A DNA stretch of 64,000 nt from Blastococcus mobilis (GTDB taxonomy: Bacteria; Actinomycetota; Actinomycetes; Mycobacteriales; Geodermatophilaceae): NCBI RefSeq assembly GCF_900188025.1, contig NZ_FZNO01000004.1, positions 1-64,000 of the forward strand, given 5' to 3'. Below the pieces are notes generated by a model. It was not told the origin of the DNA. It ran no database searches and saw only the letters and a list, made by a program, of their open reading frames with translations. Made by a program: the position numbers and the translations under genes. Positions 17,666 to 26,028 of this stretch are shown piece by piece (position 1 is the stretch's first letter; each line of letters begins with the position of its first letter).

Positions 17666-18556
17666 TCAGACGGAGAGGACCGGCGCTCCCGAGCGGATCT
17701 TCCCGTCGGTGAGGACGTCGGCGCGCAGCCCGCCGCGGTGGATCAGCGGCCGCAGAATCCCCGGTCCGCTGATCCGGTCGAGGTGGACGCAGGGCTCGCA
17801 CAGTCGCCGTCCCTCGCAGAGCACGTCGCCGATGCGGAAGCGCCGCCCGACCAGGGCGTTGATGTCGATGCCGCGGGTGAGGACGTTGCGCCGGGTGCCG
17901 GCGAAGCCCAGCGCCCGCCCGCCCGCGGCCAGCTCGTCGAGGACCTCGGCGGCGATCAGGGTGAGGTCGTAGCCGGGGCGCCGGGCGGCGCGGGGGCTGA
18001 ACGTGCCGGCGCCCGCGGCGTAGCGGTCCCCGTCGAGCCCGCGGCCGGCGCGGGCCTGTGCGACCTCGAGCAGCTGCATCGGCGCCTCCGCGGCGGGCGC
18101 CACGGCAAGCCCTTCGACGGTGCCCCGCAGGTCCGCTCCGGCCGGTTGCCGGTGCAGCACCGGATCGAGGGAGGCGACGGCGTAGGCCTCACGGATGCGC
18201 AGGTCCGCGGTGGCCCGGCCGAGCAGCGCGGGGGTCTGCGGGCTGAGCACGACACCCGGCGGCGTGCCGAAGGCCAGCACGGCCACGTGGGTCTCCTCGG
18301 CCCCGGCACAGACGGGGTCCTCGACGACGGCGATCCACCAGCCGGCCCATTGGAAGCGCACGGGGTCGGCGATGGGCACCAGCCCCGACCCCTGCTCGGC
18401 CAACCAGGTCCGCCAGGCGCCCAGGGCGTGCGTTAGGTCGTCGCCGGGCCGCGGCAGGTCGGTCACCGGTACCTCGGTGACCGACGCCAGGCACGCGGCG
18501 AACCCCCGGGCGAGCGCACCCGCGGCGGGTCCGGGCGGGAGCTCGACATCGATCAC
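17666..18556 (-). CDS. MOSC-domain protein
   Basis: The protein has 296 residues from the GTG at 18556, which has a strong GGAGG ribosome-binding site five bases upstream; the longer frame from 18604 would ignore it. The C-terminal half (about 165-296) is a MOSC domain with the conserved cysteine in LCEPCVHLDRI, the fold used by molybdenum cofactor sulfurases and YiiM-type proteins to carry or transfer sulfur. The N-terminal half is a separate region of unknown fold. A sulfur-transfer or molybdopterin-linked role is likely but the substrate is unknown. Confidence 0.8.
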   Translation of the reverse strand: MIDVELPPGPAAGALARGFAACLASVTEVPVTDLPRPGDDLTHALGAWRTWLAEQGSGLVPIADPVRFQWAGWWIAVVEDPVCAGAEETHVAVLAFGTPPGVVLSPQTPALLGRATADLRIREAYAVASLDPVLHRQPAGADLRGTVEGLAVAPAAEAPMQLLEVAQARAGRGLDGDRYAAGAGTFSPRAARRPGYDLTLIAAEVLDELAAGGRALGFAGTRRNVLTRGIDINALVGRRFRIGDVLCEGRRLCEPCVHLDRISGPGILRPLIHRGGLRADVLTDGKIRSGAPVLSV

Positions 18557-18619
18557 GGGTCCTCCAGGTGGTCGGCTGGTGACCGCTGACTGTGGCACCG
18601 GCATCTCGGGCTGCGGGAC

Positions 18620-19252
18620 TCAGGCCCCGCTGAGGCCCCGGACGGCGAGGGAGACCGCGAGGGCCGCCATGACGGCGGCGACCACGCCGTCGAGGACCCG
18701 CCACGCTCCCGGGCGGGCGAACACCGGCCGGAGCAGTCGGGCGCCGTAGCCGAGGCCGGTGAACCAGAGCGCGCTGCCGAAACCGGCGCCGGCCGCGAAC
18801 TGCCACCGGTGCTCGCCGTAGGTGGAGGCCATCGAGCCGAGCAGCACCACCGTGTCGAGGTACACGTGCGGGTTGAGCCAGGTCAGTGCGAGGCACGTGC
18901 CGACGGTCACCGCGAGACCGGTGCGGGCGCCGGCAGCGTCGGGCAACAGCGCGCCGGGACGCAGCGCCCGTCGTGCGGCCAGCACGCCGTAGCAGAGCAG
19001 GAACGCCGCCCCGGCGAAGCACACCACCGGGATGAGCCACGGCAGCCGCGACAGGGCCGCGCCGGCACCCAGCACCCCGGCGAGGATCAGGGCGATGTCG
19101 GAGAGGGCGCACACCGCCACCACGGCGGCCACGTGCTCCAGGCGGAGCCCCTGGCGAAGGACGAAGGCGTTCTGGGCGCCGATGGCGACGATCAGCCCCA
19201 GGCCCAGGGCGAGCCCTGATGCGGCAGGGAGCAGCGCCGGGGTGGTCAGCAC
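18620..19252 (-). CDS. lysE: LysE/ArgO-family basic amino acid exporter
   Basis: This roughly 210-residue inner-membrane protein exports lysine and/or arginine. The family signature GLGLIVAIGAQNAFVLRQGL is at the N terminus, and five to six hydrophobic segments follow; NPHVYLDTVVLLGS is the second conserved motif. I start at GTG 19252, which matches the usual N terminus of the family and leaves about 70 bases to the divergent regulator. A start at 19294 would also be in frame. Divergence from a LysG/ArgP-type regulator supports the assignment. Confidence 0.85.
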   Translation of the reverse strand: MLTTPALLPAASGLALGLGLIVAIGAQNAFVLRQGLRLEHVAAVVAVCALSDIALILAGVLGAGAALSRLPWLIPVVCFAGAAFLLCYGVLAARRALRPGALLPDAAGARTGLAVTVGTCLALTWLNPHVYLDTVVLLGSMASTYGEHRWQFAAGAGFGSALWFTGLGYGARLLRPVFARPGAWRVLDGVVAAVMAALAVSLAVRGLSGA

Positions 19253-19323
19253 CCCGTCGACGCTAGAGACCGCTACAGGCGCGGTCCAGCTCATCTTTCT
19301 GTTGCATCGTTAGCATCTCTGTC

Positions 19324-20223
19324 GTGGAGCTGGACCTGGCGCAGCTGCGGGCGCTGGATGCCACCGTCCGGGGAGGCACGCTGGAGGCTGCGGCGCGGGC
19401 GCTGCACATCACCCCGTCCGCGATCAGCCAGCGGTTGCGCGCGCTGGAGGTCGCGACCGGCCGGATCCTCCTGGTGCGGACCAAGCCGGTGCAGGTCACC
19501 GAGTCCGGGGAGGCGGTGCTGCGGCTGGCCCGACAGATCGACCTCCTCACCGCCGACGTCGTCCGCGAGCTCGGCGGCACCCCCTCCCCCGAGCGCGTGC
19601 CCACGCTGCCGATCGCGGTCAACGCCGACTCGATGGCCACCTGGGTGCTGCCCGCACTGACGCCGCTGGCCGGCGACGTCTGCTTCGACCTGTACCGCGA
19701 GGATCAGGAGCACACCAGCGCGCTGCTGCGCGCCGGCACGGTCATGGCGGCGGTCACCGCGGACGCCGAGCCGGTGCCCGGCTGCACCTCCACCCGCCTG
19801 GGCGGCATGCGCTACCGGCCGATGGCCACTCCCGGTTTCGCGCGGCACTGGTTCCCCGCCGGCCCCATCCCCGAGGCGCTGGCCCGGGCCCCGGTCGTCG
19901 TCTTCGACCGCAAGGACGACCTGCAGCACCGCTACCTGCACGCGCGAGCCGGCGCCGAGGTCGCCCCACCGGTGCACTACGTGCCCGCCGCGGCGGACTT
20001 CGTCACCGCTGTCACCCTCGGCCTGGGCTGGGCCATGGTGCCCGACCTCCAGGCGCGCGCAGTGACAGCGGAGCTGGTCGTCCTCGACCCGGCCGGCGCG
20101 GTGGACGTCGTCCTGTACTGGCAGCAGTGGCGGCTGCGCTCCACCACCCTCGACCGCGTCCGCGAGGCCGTGCTGGCGGCCGCAGGCCACGAGCTGGACC
20201 AGCCCGTCGAGTCCAGGCGCTGA
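19324..20223 (+). CDS. lysG: LysR-family regulator of the exporter (LysG/ArgP type)
   Basis: The 299-residue protein has an N-terminal LysR winged helix (LDLAQLRALDATVRGGTLEA, then AARALHITPSAISQRLRALE) and a periplasmic-binding-protein-like effector domain. The N-terminal sequence matches the LysG/ArgP group, which senses lysine and arginine and activates the adjacent exporter. The start is a GTG at 19324. The short gap to the divergent lysE gene should contain the binding site. The gene ends convergent with a very small membrane protein gene 20 bases away. Confidence 0.88.
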   Translation: MELDLAQLRALDATVRGGTLEAAARALHITPSAISQRLRALEVATGRILLVRTKPVQVTESGEAVLRLARQIDLLTADVVRELGGTPSPERVPTLPIAVNADSMATWVLPALTPLAGDVCFDLYREDQEHTSALLRAGTVMAAVTADAEPVPGCTSTRLGGMRYRPMATPGFARHWFPAGPIPEALARAPVVVFDRKDDLQHRYLHARAGAEVAPPVHYVPAAADFVTAVTLGLGWAMVPDLQARAVTAELVVLDPAGAVDVVLYWQQWRLRSTTLDRVREAVLAAAGHELDQPVESRR

Positions 20224-20243
20224 TCAGCTCCGCGGCGGGGCTG

Positions 20244-20342
20244 CTAGAGGACGTCGAACACCGCGAGCAGGACGAGGGTCAGGACGGCGGACAGCAGGAG
20301 CGAGCCGAGGCAGCCCAGCCGGTTCGAGAAGAGGAAGAACAC
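20244..20342 (-). CDS. 32-residue single-helix membrane protein
   Basis: The minus strand encodes a short peptide from GTG 20342 with a GGGGAGG ribosome-binding site just upstream: FFLFSNRLGCLGSLLLSAVL, then TLVLLAVFDVL and a TAG stop. It has a small polar N terminus and one transmembrane helix containing a GCLGS turn. From memory, similar tiny proteins occur across Actinobacteria without an assigned function. The clean ribosome-binding site and sequence character argue for a real gene. Confidence 0.6.
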   Translation of the reverse strand: MFFLFSNRLGCLGSLLLSAVLTLVLLAVFDVL

Positions 20343-20553
20343 CGCCTCCCCGTTCCCACGCTGCAACAGATCGAACCGGCCGGAATGTGCGCTCTGTCGC
20401 CGTCAACTGGGACTTTGCACCCGTTCAGGGGATGCCGCCGACCCTTGGCCACTACGTACGGTCATCACCGCTCCGGTCGGGTGGCCGGGCAGCGTCGCCT
20501 CCCACCCGGCCGCGGAATCTTCCGCCGGCGCACCACGTCCGGCGGGTTGGACC

Positions 20554-20594
20554 CCGGCCCGGCTGACCCGTTCCCCCCGGGGCGGCCGGGCCGG
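20554..20594 (-). terminator. hairpin downstream of the lipoprotein gene
   Basis: The arms CCGGCCCGGC (20554-20563) and GCCGGGCCGG (20585-20594) form a perfect 10-base-pair stem 14 bases after the lipoprotein stop codon on the minus strand. There is no T run, as is common in high-GC actinobacteria. Confidence 0.55.
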
Positions 20595-20607
20595 CTTCTT
20601 CCTCCAC

Positions 20608-21456
20608 TCAGTCCGCGGCGCCGCAGACCCGCTGCACCAGCGCCGCGAGGCGGTCGCGAGCGGCGTCGTCCAGCGGCAGGTCGACCGGCACCGGGTCCGC
20701 TCCCCCGACCTCGACGGTCAGCGGGAAGACGTACGGCTTCTTGGTCTCCGACAGCACGTGCGGGTCGCAGGTCGCCGGCGTGAACGACACCGCCGTCGTC
20801 ACGCGGGGCTCGTCGGCATCGAGGATCAGCGGCAGCCGGTCCGCACGGGCCTCGAGCAGCACGCTGCGGCTCAGCGCCGTCGCGGACACCCGCTGGTCCC
20901 CGCTGCGGCGGGTCAGGGTCAGCGCCCCTGAGACCGCTTCTCCGTCGTCGGACAGCCCCGTCACGCTCACGTCCACGACCTCTGCGACGGCCTGTTCCGC
21001 GCACTCCTCGTCGTGCACGAGCGCCAGCACGTCGCCGGCCAACGGCACCCGTACGTCGTCGACCCGGCCGTCAGGACGCACGACCGACAGCCGCGCCTCT
21101 GCCGGCAGCGGTGCCGCGTCGCACTCCGGCGACCCGTACGGGGTCGGCAGGTCGATCACCCGGCCCGGCGGGAACTCCGCCGTCACTGCCGTCGAGGGCA
21201 GGAGGGCGAACCCGGGCGAGTCGAGCGTGACCGCGGTGACGGTGAAGCCGTCGTCGCCGGTGTTCGTCACCCGCACCTGGACCTGTCCGCCGACCACCTC
21301 GTCGGTGCGCAGCCGTACCGCCTCGGCCTCGATCCCGGGGACGGCGGCGATCGGGGAGGCCCCCGAGCCGGACGCAGGCGCCGGGGCGCTCGCCGGAGGC
21401 GTCGTCCCGCAGGCGGCGGTGAGGAACGCGGCCGTGACCAGCACGCTCCACCTCAC
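20608..21456 (-). CDS. putative lipoprotein of unknown function
   Basis: The 282-residue product starts with a lipoprotein signal peptide with a TAACG lipobox and an alanine/proline/serine linker. The mature part looks like two beta-sandwich halves, with four later cysteines that could form disulfides (PECDAAP, EECAEQ, TCDPHV, QRVCGA). No enzyme motif is visible. It probably sits on the outer face of the membrane. A hairpin follows the gene. Confidence 0.65.
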   Translation of the reverse strand: MRWSVLVTAAFLTAACGTTPPASAPAPASGSGASPIAAVPGIEAEAVRLRTDEVVGGQVQVRVTNTGDDGFTVTAVTLDSPGFALLPSTAVTAEFPPGRVIDLPTPYGSPECDAAPLPAEARLSVVRPDGRVDDVRVPLAGDVLALVHDEECAEQAVAEVVDVSVTGLSDDGEAVSGALTLTRRSGDQRVSATALSRSVLLEARADRLPLILDADEPRVTTAVSFTPATCDPHVLSETKKPYVFPLTVEVGGADPVPVDLPLDDAARDRLAALVQRVCGAAD

Positions 21457-21484
21457 GAGGCGGAGCGTAGGCCGCGCGCGGCGG

Positions 21485-22366
21485 TCAGCGTTGGTGGTTC
21501 GGCAGCCGGGCCATCACCCGACCGGCCTCCATCCGCACCTCGAGCTTCTCCTGCGGATTGGCGGCGGGACCCCGTCGCGGCGCGCCACTGTCCAGGTCGA
21601 AGGCGGAGCCGTGCCACGGGCAGACCAGGCACTCGCGGCCGCGCACGTCCTCGACGGCGCCCTCGTACAGCGGCCCCGAGAGGTGGGAGCAGGCCCCGAT
21701 GAAGACGTCGACCTTCGTCCCGCGCCGGACGGCGGCAAGGGGGACGGCGATGCTTCCCCCCTTGCCGGTGCGCAGCGCCGGCCGCCCCTCGGGCAGGTCG
21801 TCGAGCGGTCCCAGGTCGATCCAGTCCGAGGTGAGGGCCCTCGCCGCCGTCGCGGCGTGGGAAGCGCCGGAGGACTGCGCGTAGGACATGTGCCCCCCGA
21901 TGGCCGCCGAACCGCCGGCGATCCCGAGTCCGGTGTAGGACAGCACCCGCCCCAGCGTCCCGCGGCCCCTGCCGCGCGCGACGAGGGAGCCGACGTAGAG
22001 GCCCAGCGCCGCGGTGTTGGCCACCGCGTGCACCGCCCCGAGCCGCCGTACTCCGACTGCCTGCTCCGACCAGTCGGCCGCACCGGCCAGCGAGGCAGGC
22101 ACCGCCGCGACCACGCCGGTGCGGATCAGCACGGTGGCCGCCGGACGCAGCCGCGGGATCGCATCGAGCAGTCCCGCCGACACCCAGCTGCCCACCGGCA
22201 CCTGGACCAGTACCGGGTGCAGCGGGTGCCCCAGCCACGTCCCGTGCAGCAGATCCTTGAACGCCTGAGGCCGCAGCACCGCGTTCACCGCCCGCCGCGC
22301 CGGGTCGAGGACCTTGTCGAAGGTCGGAACGTCGGCCACCCGATCGAGGATCGTCATGAGGCTCAT
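21485..22366 (-). CDS. membrane protein with DUF2231-like helices and a Rieske domain
   Basis: The protein has 293 residues from ATG 22366. The N-terminal half has three to four membrane helices with the HPLHPVLVQVPVG motif of DUF2231-type membrane proteins. The C-terminal domain is a Rieske 2Fe-2S centre with both ligand pairs, CSHLSG and CPWHGSAF. It probably passes electrons at the membrane. The frame upstream of 22366 is basic and unlikely to be translated. It is divergent from the GtrA gene, and the gap holds both promoters. Confidence 0.8.
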   Translation of the reverse strand: MSLMTILDRVADVPTFDKVLDPARRAVNAVLRPQAFKDLLHGTWLGHPLHPVLVQVPVGSWVSAGLLDAIPRLRPAATVLIRTGVVAAVPASLAGAADWSEQAVGVRRLGAVHAVANTAALGLYVGSLVARGRGRGTLGRVLSYTGLGIAGGSAAIGGHMSYAQSSGASHAATAARALTSDWIDLGPLDDLPEGRPALRTGKGGSIAVPLAAVRRGTKVDVFIGACSHLSGPLYEGAVEDVRGRECLVCPWHGSAFDLDSGAPRRGPAANPQEKLEVRMEAGRVMARLPNHQR

Positions 22367-22530
22367 GGCCGGTGCTCTACCCCTCCGACCGACCCCCGAC
22401 GCCCTCGAGTTCACAAGATCGTGACGGGATGAACGGGGAATCGTCAGGGTGACCAGGCTTGTTCTCGGTGACAGGAGGCTGGTCGAGGAGGAGCCTTGAC
22501 CCTGCCGCCACATCTATCGAGGGGACCGTC

Positions 22531-23058
22531 GTGACCTGCCCGTCCCTGCTGCGCCGCCGGCCGGAAGGCACCGACGTGCTCGGTGACCTTCCGCACGGCC
22601 CGTTGCACCGGGTCGGCGAGACGGGGAAGGCGGTCTCCGAGCGGGTACGCCGCGACGACACGTTCGCTCAGTTCGTCCGGTTCGTCCTGGTCGGCGGTTC
22701 GTCCACCGGGGTGTACGCCGTTCTCTTCCTGGGCCTGGAGTGGCTCGGCTACCTGCCGGCCCACGTCGTGGCCACGGTGTTCTCCTCCGTGCTGGCCAAC
22801 GAGATGCACCGCCGGCTGACCTTCCGGGCCGACGAGCGGGTCGGCTGGCTCGCCGCCCAGATCGAGGCGGGCGGGGTCTCGCTGTTCGGCCTGGTCGCCA
22901 CGAGCGTGGCGCTCCGCTGGCTGGAGGCCAGCGTCGGCGCGGCCCACCCCGCGCTCCAGATCGGCCTGGTCGCGGCCGTCACCGGCCTCATCGGCCTGAT
23001 CCGCTTCATCGCCCTGCGCTGGATCTTCCGCCCGACGGGAGTCCGGATCGCTCAGTAG
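22531..23058 (+). CDS. GtrA-family membrane protein
   Basis: The protein has about 175 residues from GTG 22531, with four membrane helices in the GtrA pattern: QFVRFVLVGGSSTGVYAVLF, the helix containing VVATVFSSVLANEMHRRLTF, and two C-terminal helices. GtrA proteins help flip or transfer polyprenyl-linked sugars for cell-surface glycosylation. The end is one base from the next gene, so the two probably share a transcript. Confidence 0.82.
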   Translation: MTCPSLLRRRPEGTDVLGDLPHGPLHRVGETGKAVSERVRRDDTFAQFVRFVLVGGSSTGVYAVLFLGLEWLGYLPAHVVATVFSSVLANEMHRRLTFRADERVGWLAAQIEAGGVSLFGLVATSVALRWLEASVGAAHPALQIGLVAAVTGLIGLIRFIALRWIFRPTGVRIAQ

Positions 23059-23068
23059 CGTGGTCCGG

Positions 23069-24607
23069 GTGAGCGAGCCGACCGGAACCGGCCCCTCCCC
23101 CTGGCCGGGCCGCGCCCGGGTAGGGGGTCGCTGGGCGCTGCGCGTCCTCATCGCGCTCACCGGGGCTCTCGTCGCCGTGCTCCTCTTCGGCCGGATCTCG
23201 GCCCCGATCGGCCCCTTCGACGCGACGCTGGCCTTCCGCCCCACCGGGGGCGGCGCATCGGTCGCCGTACCACCCCTGGGGGCGCTCAGCGTCGACGTCT
23301 ACGACGGTCCGTTGCACCTCGACGTCGCACTGCAGCAGGTGGACCAGAACCGCGCGCGGGCACTGGCCAACGATCCCGTGCGGCTGGCCGGCGTCGTCGG
23401 TGAGGTCAGCGCCGACCTGCGGGCCGCAGTTGTCCGGCTGGCGTGGACCACTGCGGGCTGGGCGATCGCCGGCGCCGCCCTGACGTCCTTGGTCATCACC
23501 CGCCGCCGACGGGAACCGGTGATCGCCGCCGGGGTCACGGCCGCGATGCTGGTCGGCACGGCCGGGATCGGTGCGGCCACCTGGCGCCCGCAGGCGCTCT
23601 CGCAGCCGACCTACACCGGCCTCCTCGTCAACGCGACCAGTCTCATCGGCAGCGCCGAGGACATCGTCGCCCGCTTCGACGCCTACCGTGCGTCCCTCGA
23701 GGACCTGGTGGGCAACGTCGGGACGCTGTACTCCGCACTCTCCGCCCTCCCCGCGCCCGCCGACGGCGGCGAGACGGTTGCCCTCCTGCACGTCTCCGAC
23801 CTCCACCTCAACCCCGCAGGATTCGACCTGGTCGCACAGGTGGCGGAGCAGTTCGGCGTCGACGGCGTGCTCGACAGCGGCGACATCACCGACTGGGGCA
23901 GCGAGCCGGAGAACCAGCTGATCACCTCGGTGGGCACCCTGGGTGTGCCCTACGTCTACGTGCGCGGCAACCACGACTCCGCAGCCACCGCTGCGCTCGT
24001 CGCTGCGCAACCGAACGCCACCGTCCTGGACTCGTCGTCGGTGACCGTCGCCGGCATCGAGATCGTCGGCATGTCCGACCCGCGATTCACCCCGGACAAG
24101 AGCACAGGGGACGACGACGCAGGGGACGCGGTGCTCTACGAGTCCGGCGAGGAGCTCCTGAAGTTCATCCGAGGTCTCCCGGAACCACCGGCGATCACGT
24201 TGGTCCACAACCCGAAGCTGGGCCGACCCCTCGACGGCGACGTCCCCCTGGTGCTCGCCGGGCACACCCACGAGCGCAGGGTTGGGCGGTTCGACGAGGG
24301 GACGCTGCTCATGGTGCAGGGTTCCACCGGAGGCGCGGGCCTTCGCGCCCTGGAAGGCGAGTACCCCGAGCCGCTGACCTGCAGCGTCCTCTACCTCGAC
24401 GCGGAGACCGGACGCCTGCAGGCCTACGACGACATCACGCTCGGCGGGCTGGGCGAGACCGAGGTGACGATCCAGCGCCGGACCGTTCCGCAGCAGGAGG
24501 GGGGCGACAGCACCCCCGACGACAGCACGCCCGGCGACAGCACCCCCGGCGACGGCGCCCCTTCCGACGGCACGGGCACGGGCACGCCCGCGTCCCCGAC
24601 CGGATGA
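23069..24607 (+). CDS. membrane-anchored metallophosphoesterase
   Basis: This 512-residue protein has an N-terminal transmembrane segment (LRVLIALTGALVAVLLFG), a second hydrophobic region near residues 120-175, and a calcineurin-like phosphoesterase domain. All metal motifs are present: HVSDLHLN, DSGDITDW, RGNHDS and LAGHTHERR. It should hydrolyse a phosphate ester outside the membrane. The C terminus is a disordered tail of near-repeated DSTPGD units. GTG 23060 is an alternative start. The following lipoprotein gene can start in the stop overlap. Confidence 0.8.
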   Translation: MSEPTGTGPSPWPGRARVGGRWALRVLIALTGALVAVLLFGRISAPIGPFDATLAFRPTGGGASVAVPPLGALSVDVYDGPLHLDVALQQVDQNRARALANDPVRLAGVVGEVSADLRAAVVRLAWTTAGWAIAGAALTSLVITRRRREPVIAAGVTAAMLVGTAGIGAATWRPQALSQPTYTGLLVNATSLIGSAEDIVARFDAYRASLEDLVGNVGTLYSALSALPAPADGGETVALLHVSDLHLNPAGFDLVAQVAEQFGVDGVLDSGDITDWGSEPENQLITSVGTLGVPYVYVRGNHDSAATAALVAAQPNATVLDSSSVTVAGIEIVGMSDPRFTPDKSTGDDDAGDAVLYESGEELLKFIRGLPEPPAITLVHNPKLGRPLDGDVPLVLAGHTHERRVGRFDEGTLLMVQGSTGGAGLRALEGEYPEPLTCSVLYLDAETGRLQAYDDITLGGLGETEVTIQRRTVPQQEGGDSTPDDSTPGDSTPGDGAPSDGTGTGTPASPTG

Positions 24608-24630
24608 GGATGCGCACCTACGCTCGGCAC

Positions 24631-24960
24631 ATGTCCTCGACGTCGACGGCCACCCGGATTGCCGCTCCCTTCCTTGCGGGCGCGCTGCTGCTGCCGCTGT
24701 CCGCCTGCTCCTTCTCCGCCAACGGCGTCAGCTGCTCGACCAGTTCGTGCACGGTGACGCTGAGCGGCGAGCGCGCCGAGGCCGACATCCTCGGCACCAC
24801 GCTGTCCTTCGGCGGCGTGCAGGACGGCCGTGCCTCGCTGAGCGTCGGCGGAGCCAGCGTCACCTGCGGGCAGGGCGAGACGGTCACGGCGGGACCACTG
24901 GAACTGCAGTGCTCGAGCGTCACCGACGACTCCGTGGAGCTCACCGCGTCCCTGGGCTGA
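24631..24960 (+). CDS. small putative lipoprotein
   Basis: The 109-residue product has a signal peptide ending in LPLSACS, a plausible lipobox, then a short beta-rich domain with two cysteine pairs (VSCSTSSCTV, and SVTCGQG with LQCSSV). It probably folds as a small disulfide-stabilised domain on the cell surface. An upstream ATG at 24604 overlaps the metallophosphoesterase stop (ATGA) and could be used instead, adding nine residues. It is convergent with the next lipoprotein gene. Confidence 0.6.
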   Translation: MSSTSTATRIAAPFLAGALLLPLSACSFSANGVSCSTSSCTVTLSGERAEADILGTTLSFGGVQDGRASLSVGGASVTCGQGETVTAGPLELQCSSVTDDSVELTASLG

Positions 24961-24970
24961 GCGCCCCCGC

Positions 24971-25615
24971 TCAGCCGGAGTGGGCCACCTCGAGCACCAC
25001 CCGCGTGGGGTTCTCCAGCAGGTGGACGCGGAAGGGGTTCTTCGCTCCGGTGCCCACGAAAGCGACCGCGGTGCCCTCGAACGTCGCGTCGTAGACGACC
25101 TCGGTGACCGCCGAGGTCCCGGCGCCGGTCAGCGACGGACCCGCGTACTCCTCGACCCCCGTCGCGTACGGGTAGCCCACGCCGGTCAGGGTCACCTGGA
25201 GGACGGCGTCGCCGGCGACGTCCACCGGGTCCCCCTTTCCCTGGGACGCCGGAACCTCGACGTACCGCACGTCCCAGCCGGGGGTGCCGGTGCCGCCGAC
25301 CTCGAACACGACCCGGTCGAAGCCGTCGTGTCCGCCGATCCGGATGTCGCTCACCGTGACCGCCGCGTCGGCGGACGCCTCCGCGGTGTCGGCCACCGCG
25401 TCTGCGGGGAAGTCGGGTGCGTCGCCGGCCCCGTCCTCGGCGGTGCCGGCCACGGCCGGGGACTCCGTCGCGGCGCTCTCGCCGGACTGCTCCGCCGCAC
25501 CAGCGGATGACGAGGAGGCGGCCTCCGACGTCCTCCCTTCGCCGCATCCGGCCAGCAGGACAGGTCCGGCGAGGAGCAGCGGGAGGAGGGCAGCGGCGCG
25601 GGAACGGGTGCTCAC
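24971..25615 (-). CDS. lipoprotein with an AMIN-like domain
   Basis: The protein has 214 residues from GTG 25615. The signal peptide ends in LLAGCGEG, and a long serine/alanine/glutamate linker follows. The C-terminal 120 residues (starting VSDIRIGGHDGFDRVVFEVG) match the beta-rich AMIN-like domain found in actinobacterial cell-envelope lipoproteins, thought to bind the wall. No catalytic motif is present. The longer frame from 25669 is rejected because it hides the signal peptide. Confidence 0.7.
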   Translation of the reverse strand: MSTRSRAAALLPLLLAGPVLLAGCGEGRTSEAASSSSAGAAEQSGESAATESPAVAGTAEDGAGDAPDFPADAVADTAEASADAAVTVSDIRIGGHDGFDRVVFEVGGTGTPGWDVRYVEVPASQGKGDPVDVAGDAVLQVTLTGVGYPYATGVEEYAGPSLTGAGTSAVTEVVYDATFEGTAVAFVGTGAKNPFRVHLLENPTRVVLEVAHSG

Positions 25616-25701
25616 CGGCGAAGTTTCGCAGGACACCTGCCCCCCGCCGAGGTACGCCACGGGGGGCATGTATTGTTTCTTCCGCCCCCGGCGAACTACG
25701 A

Positions 25702-25774
25702 GCCCCCATCGTCTAGTGGTCCAGGACGCCGCCCTTTCAAGGCGGTAGCACGGGTTCGAACCCCGTTGGGGGCA
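25702..25774 (+). tRNA. tRNA-Glu (TTC anticodon)
   Basis: The acceptor arm GCCCCCA pairs with TGGGGGC, with A as discriminator. The anticodon loop is CTTTCAA, giving TTC. The T arm contains GGTTCGAACC. CCA is not encoded. It is the first of three tRNA genes in a row. Confidence 0.95.
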
Positions 25775-25788
25775 CGCACGACCAGTAA

Positions 25789-25862
25789 GGCCCTGTAGCG
25801 CAGTTGGTTAGCGCGCCGCCCTGTCACGGCGGAGGTCGCGGGTTCGAGTCCCGTCAGGGTCG
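25789..25862 (+). tRNA. tRNA-Asp (GTC anticodon)
   Basis: The acceptor arm GGCCCTG pairs with CAGGGTC (one G-T pair), with G as discriminator. The anticodon loop CTGTCAC gives GTC. The T arm contains GGTTCGAGTCC. CCA is not encoded. It starts 14 bases after tRNA-Glu. Confidence 0.95.
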
Positions 25863-25885
25863 CTCTCCGGTGGAGACACCGGGAG

Positions 25886-25962
25886 GGGCAGGTAGCTCAG
25901 TCGGTACGAGCGCTCGCCTGAAAAGCGAGAGGTCGGCGGTTCGACCCCGCCCCTGCCCACCA
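25886..25962 (+). tRNA. tRNA-Phe (GAA anticodon)
   Basis: The acceptor arm GGGCAGG pairs with CCTGCCC, with A as discriminator, followed by an encoded CCA, unlike its two neighbours. The anticodon loop CTGAAAA gives GAA. It is the last gene of the cluster, and a hairpin repeat follows within 10 bases. Confidence 0.93.
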
Positions 25963-25971
25963 GCACTTCAT

Positions 25972-26027
25972 GGCCCCGTCCCGGTTCCCGCCCTGAGCTT
26001 GCGAAGGGTGGGGAGGACGGGGTCCTT
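25972..26027 (+). repeat. 56-bp hairpin repeat, copy A (likely bidirectional terminator)
   Basis: The outer arms GGCCCCGTCC and GGACGGGGTCC pair, an inner stem CCCT/AGGG extends the hairpin, and CCTTTTC follows. It lies between the tRNA-Phe gene and the convergent glycosyltransferase stop codon. Ungapped relatives are at 52545-52600 (52 of 56 bases identical) and, inverted, at 51455-51510 (47 of 56). Confidence 0.8.
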
Positions 26028-26028
26028 T

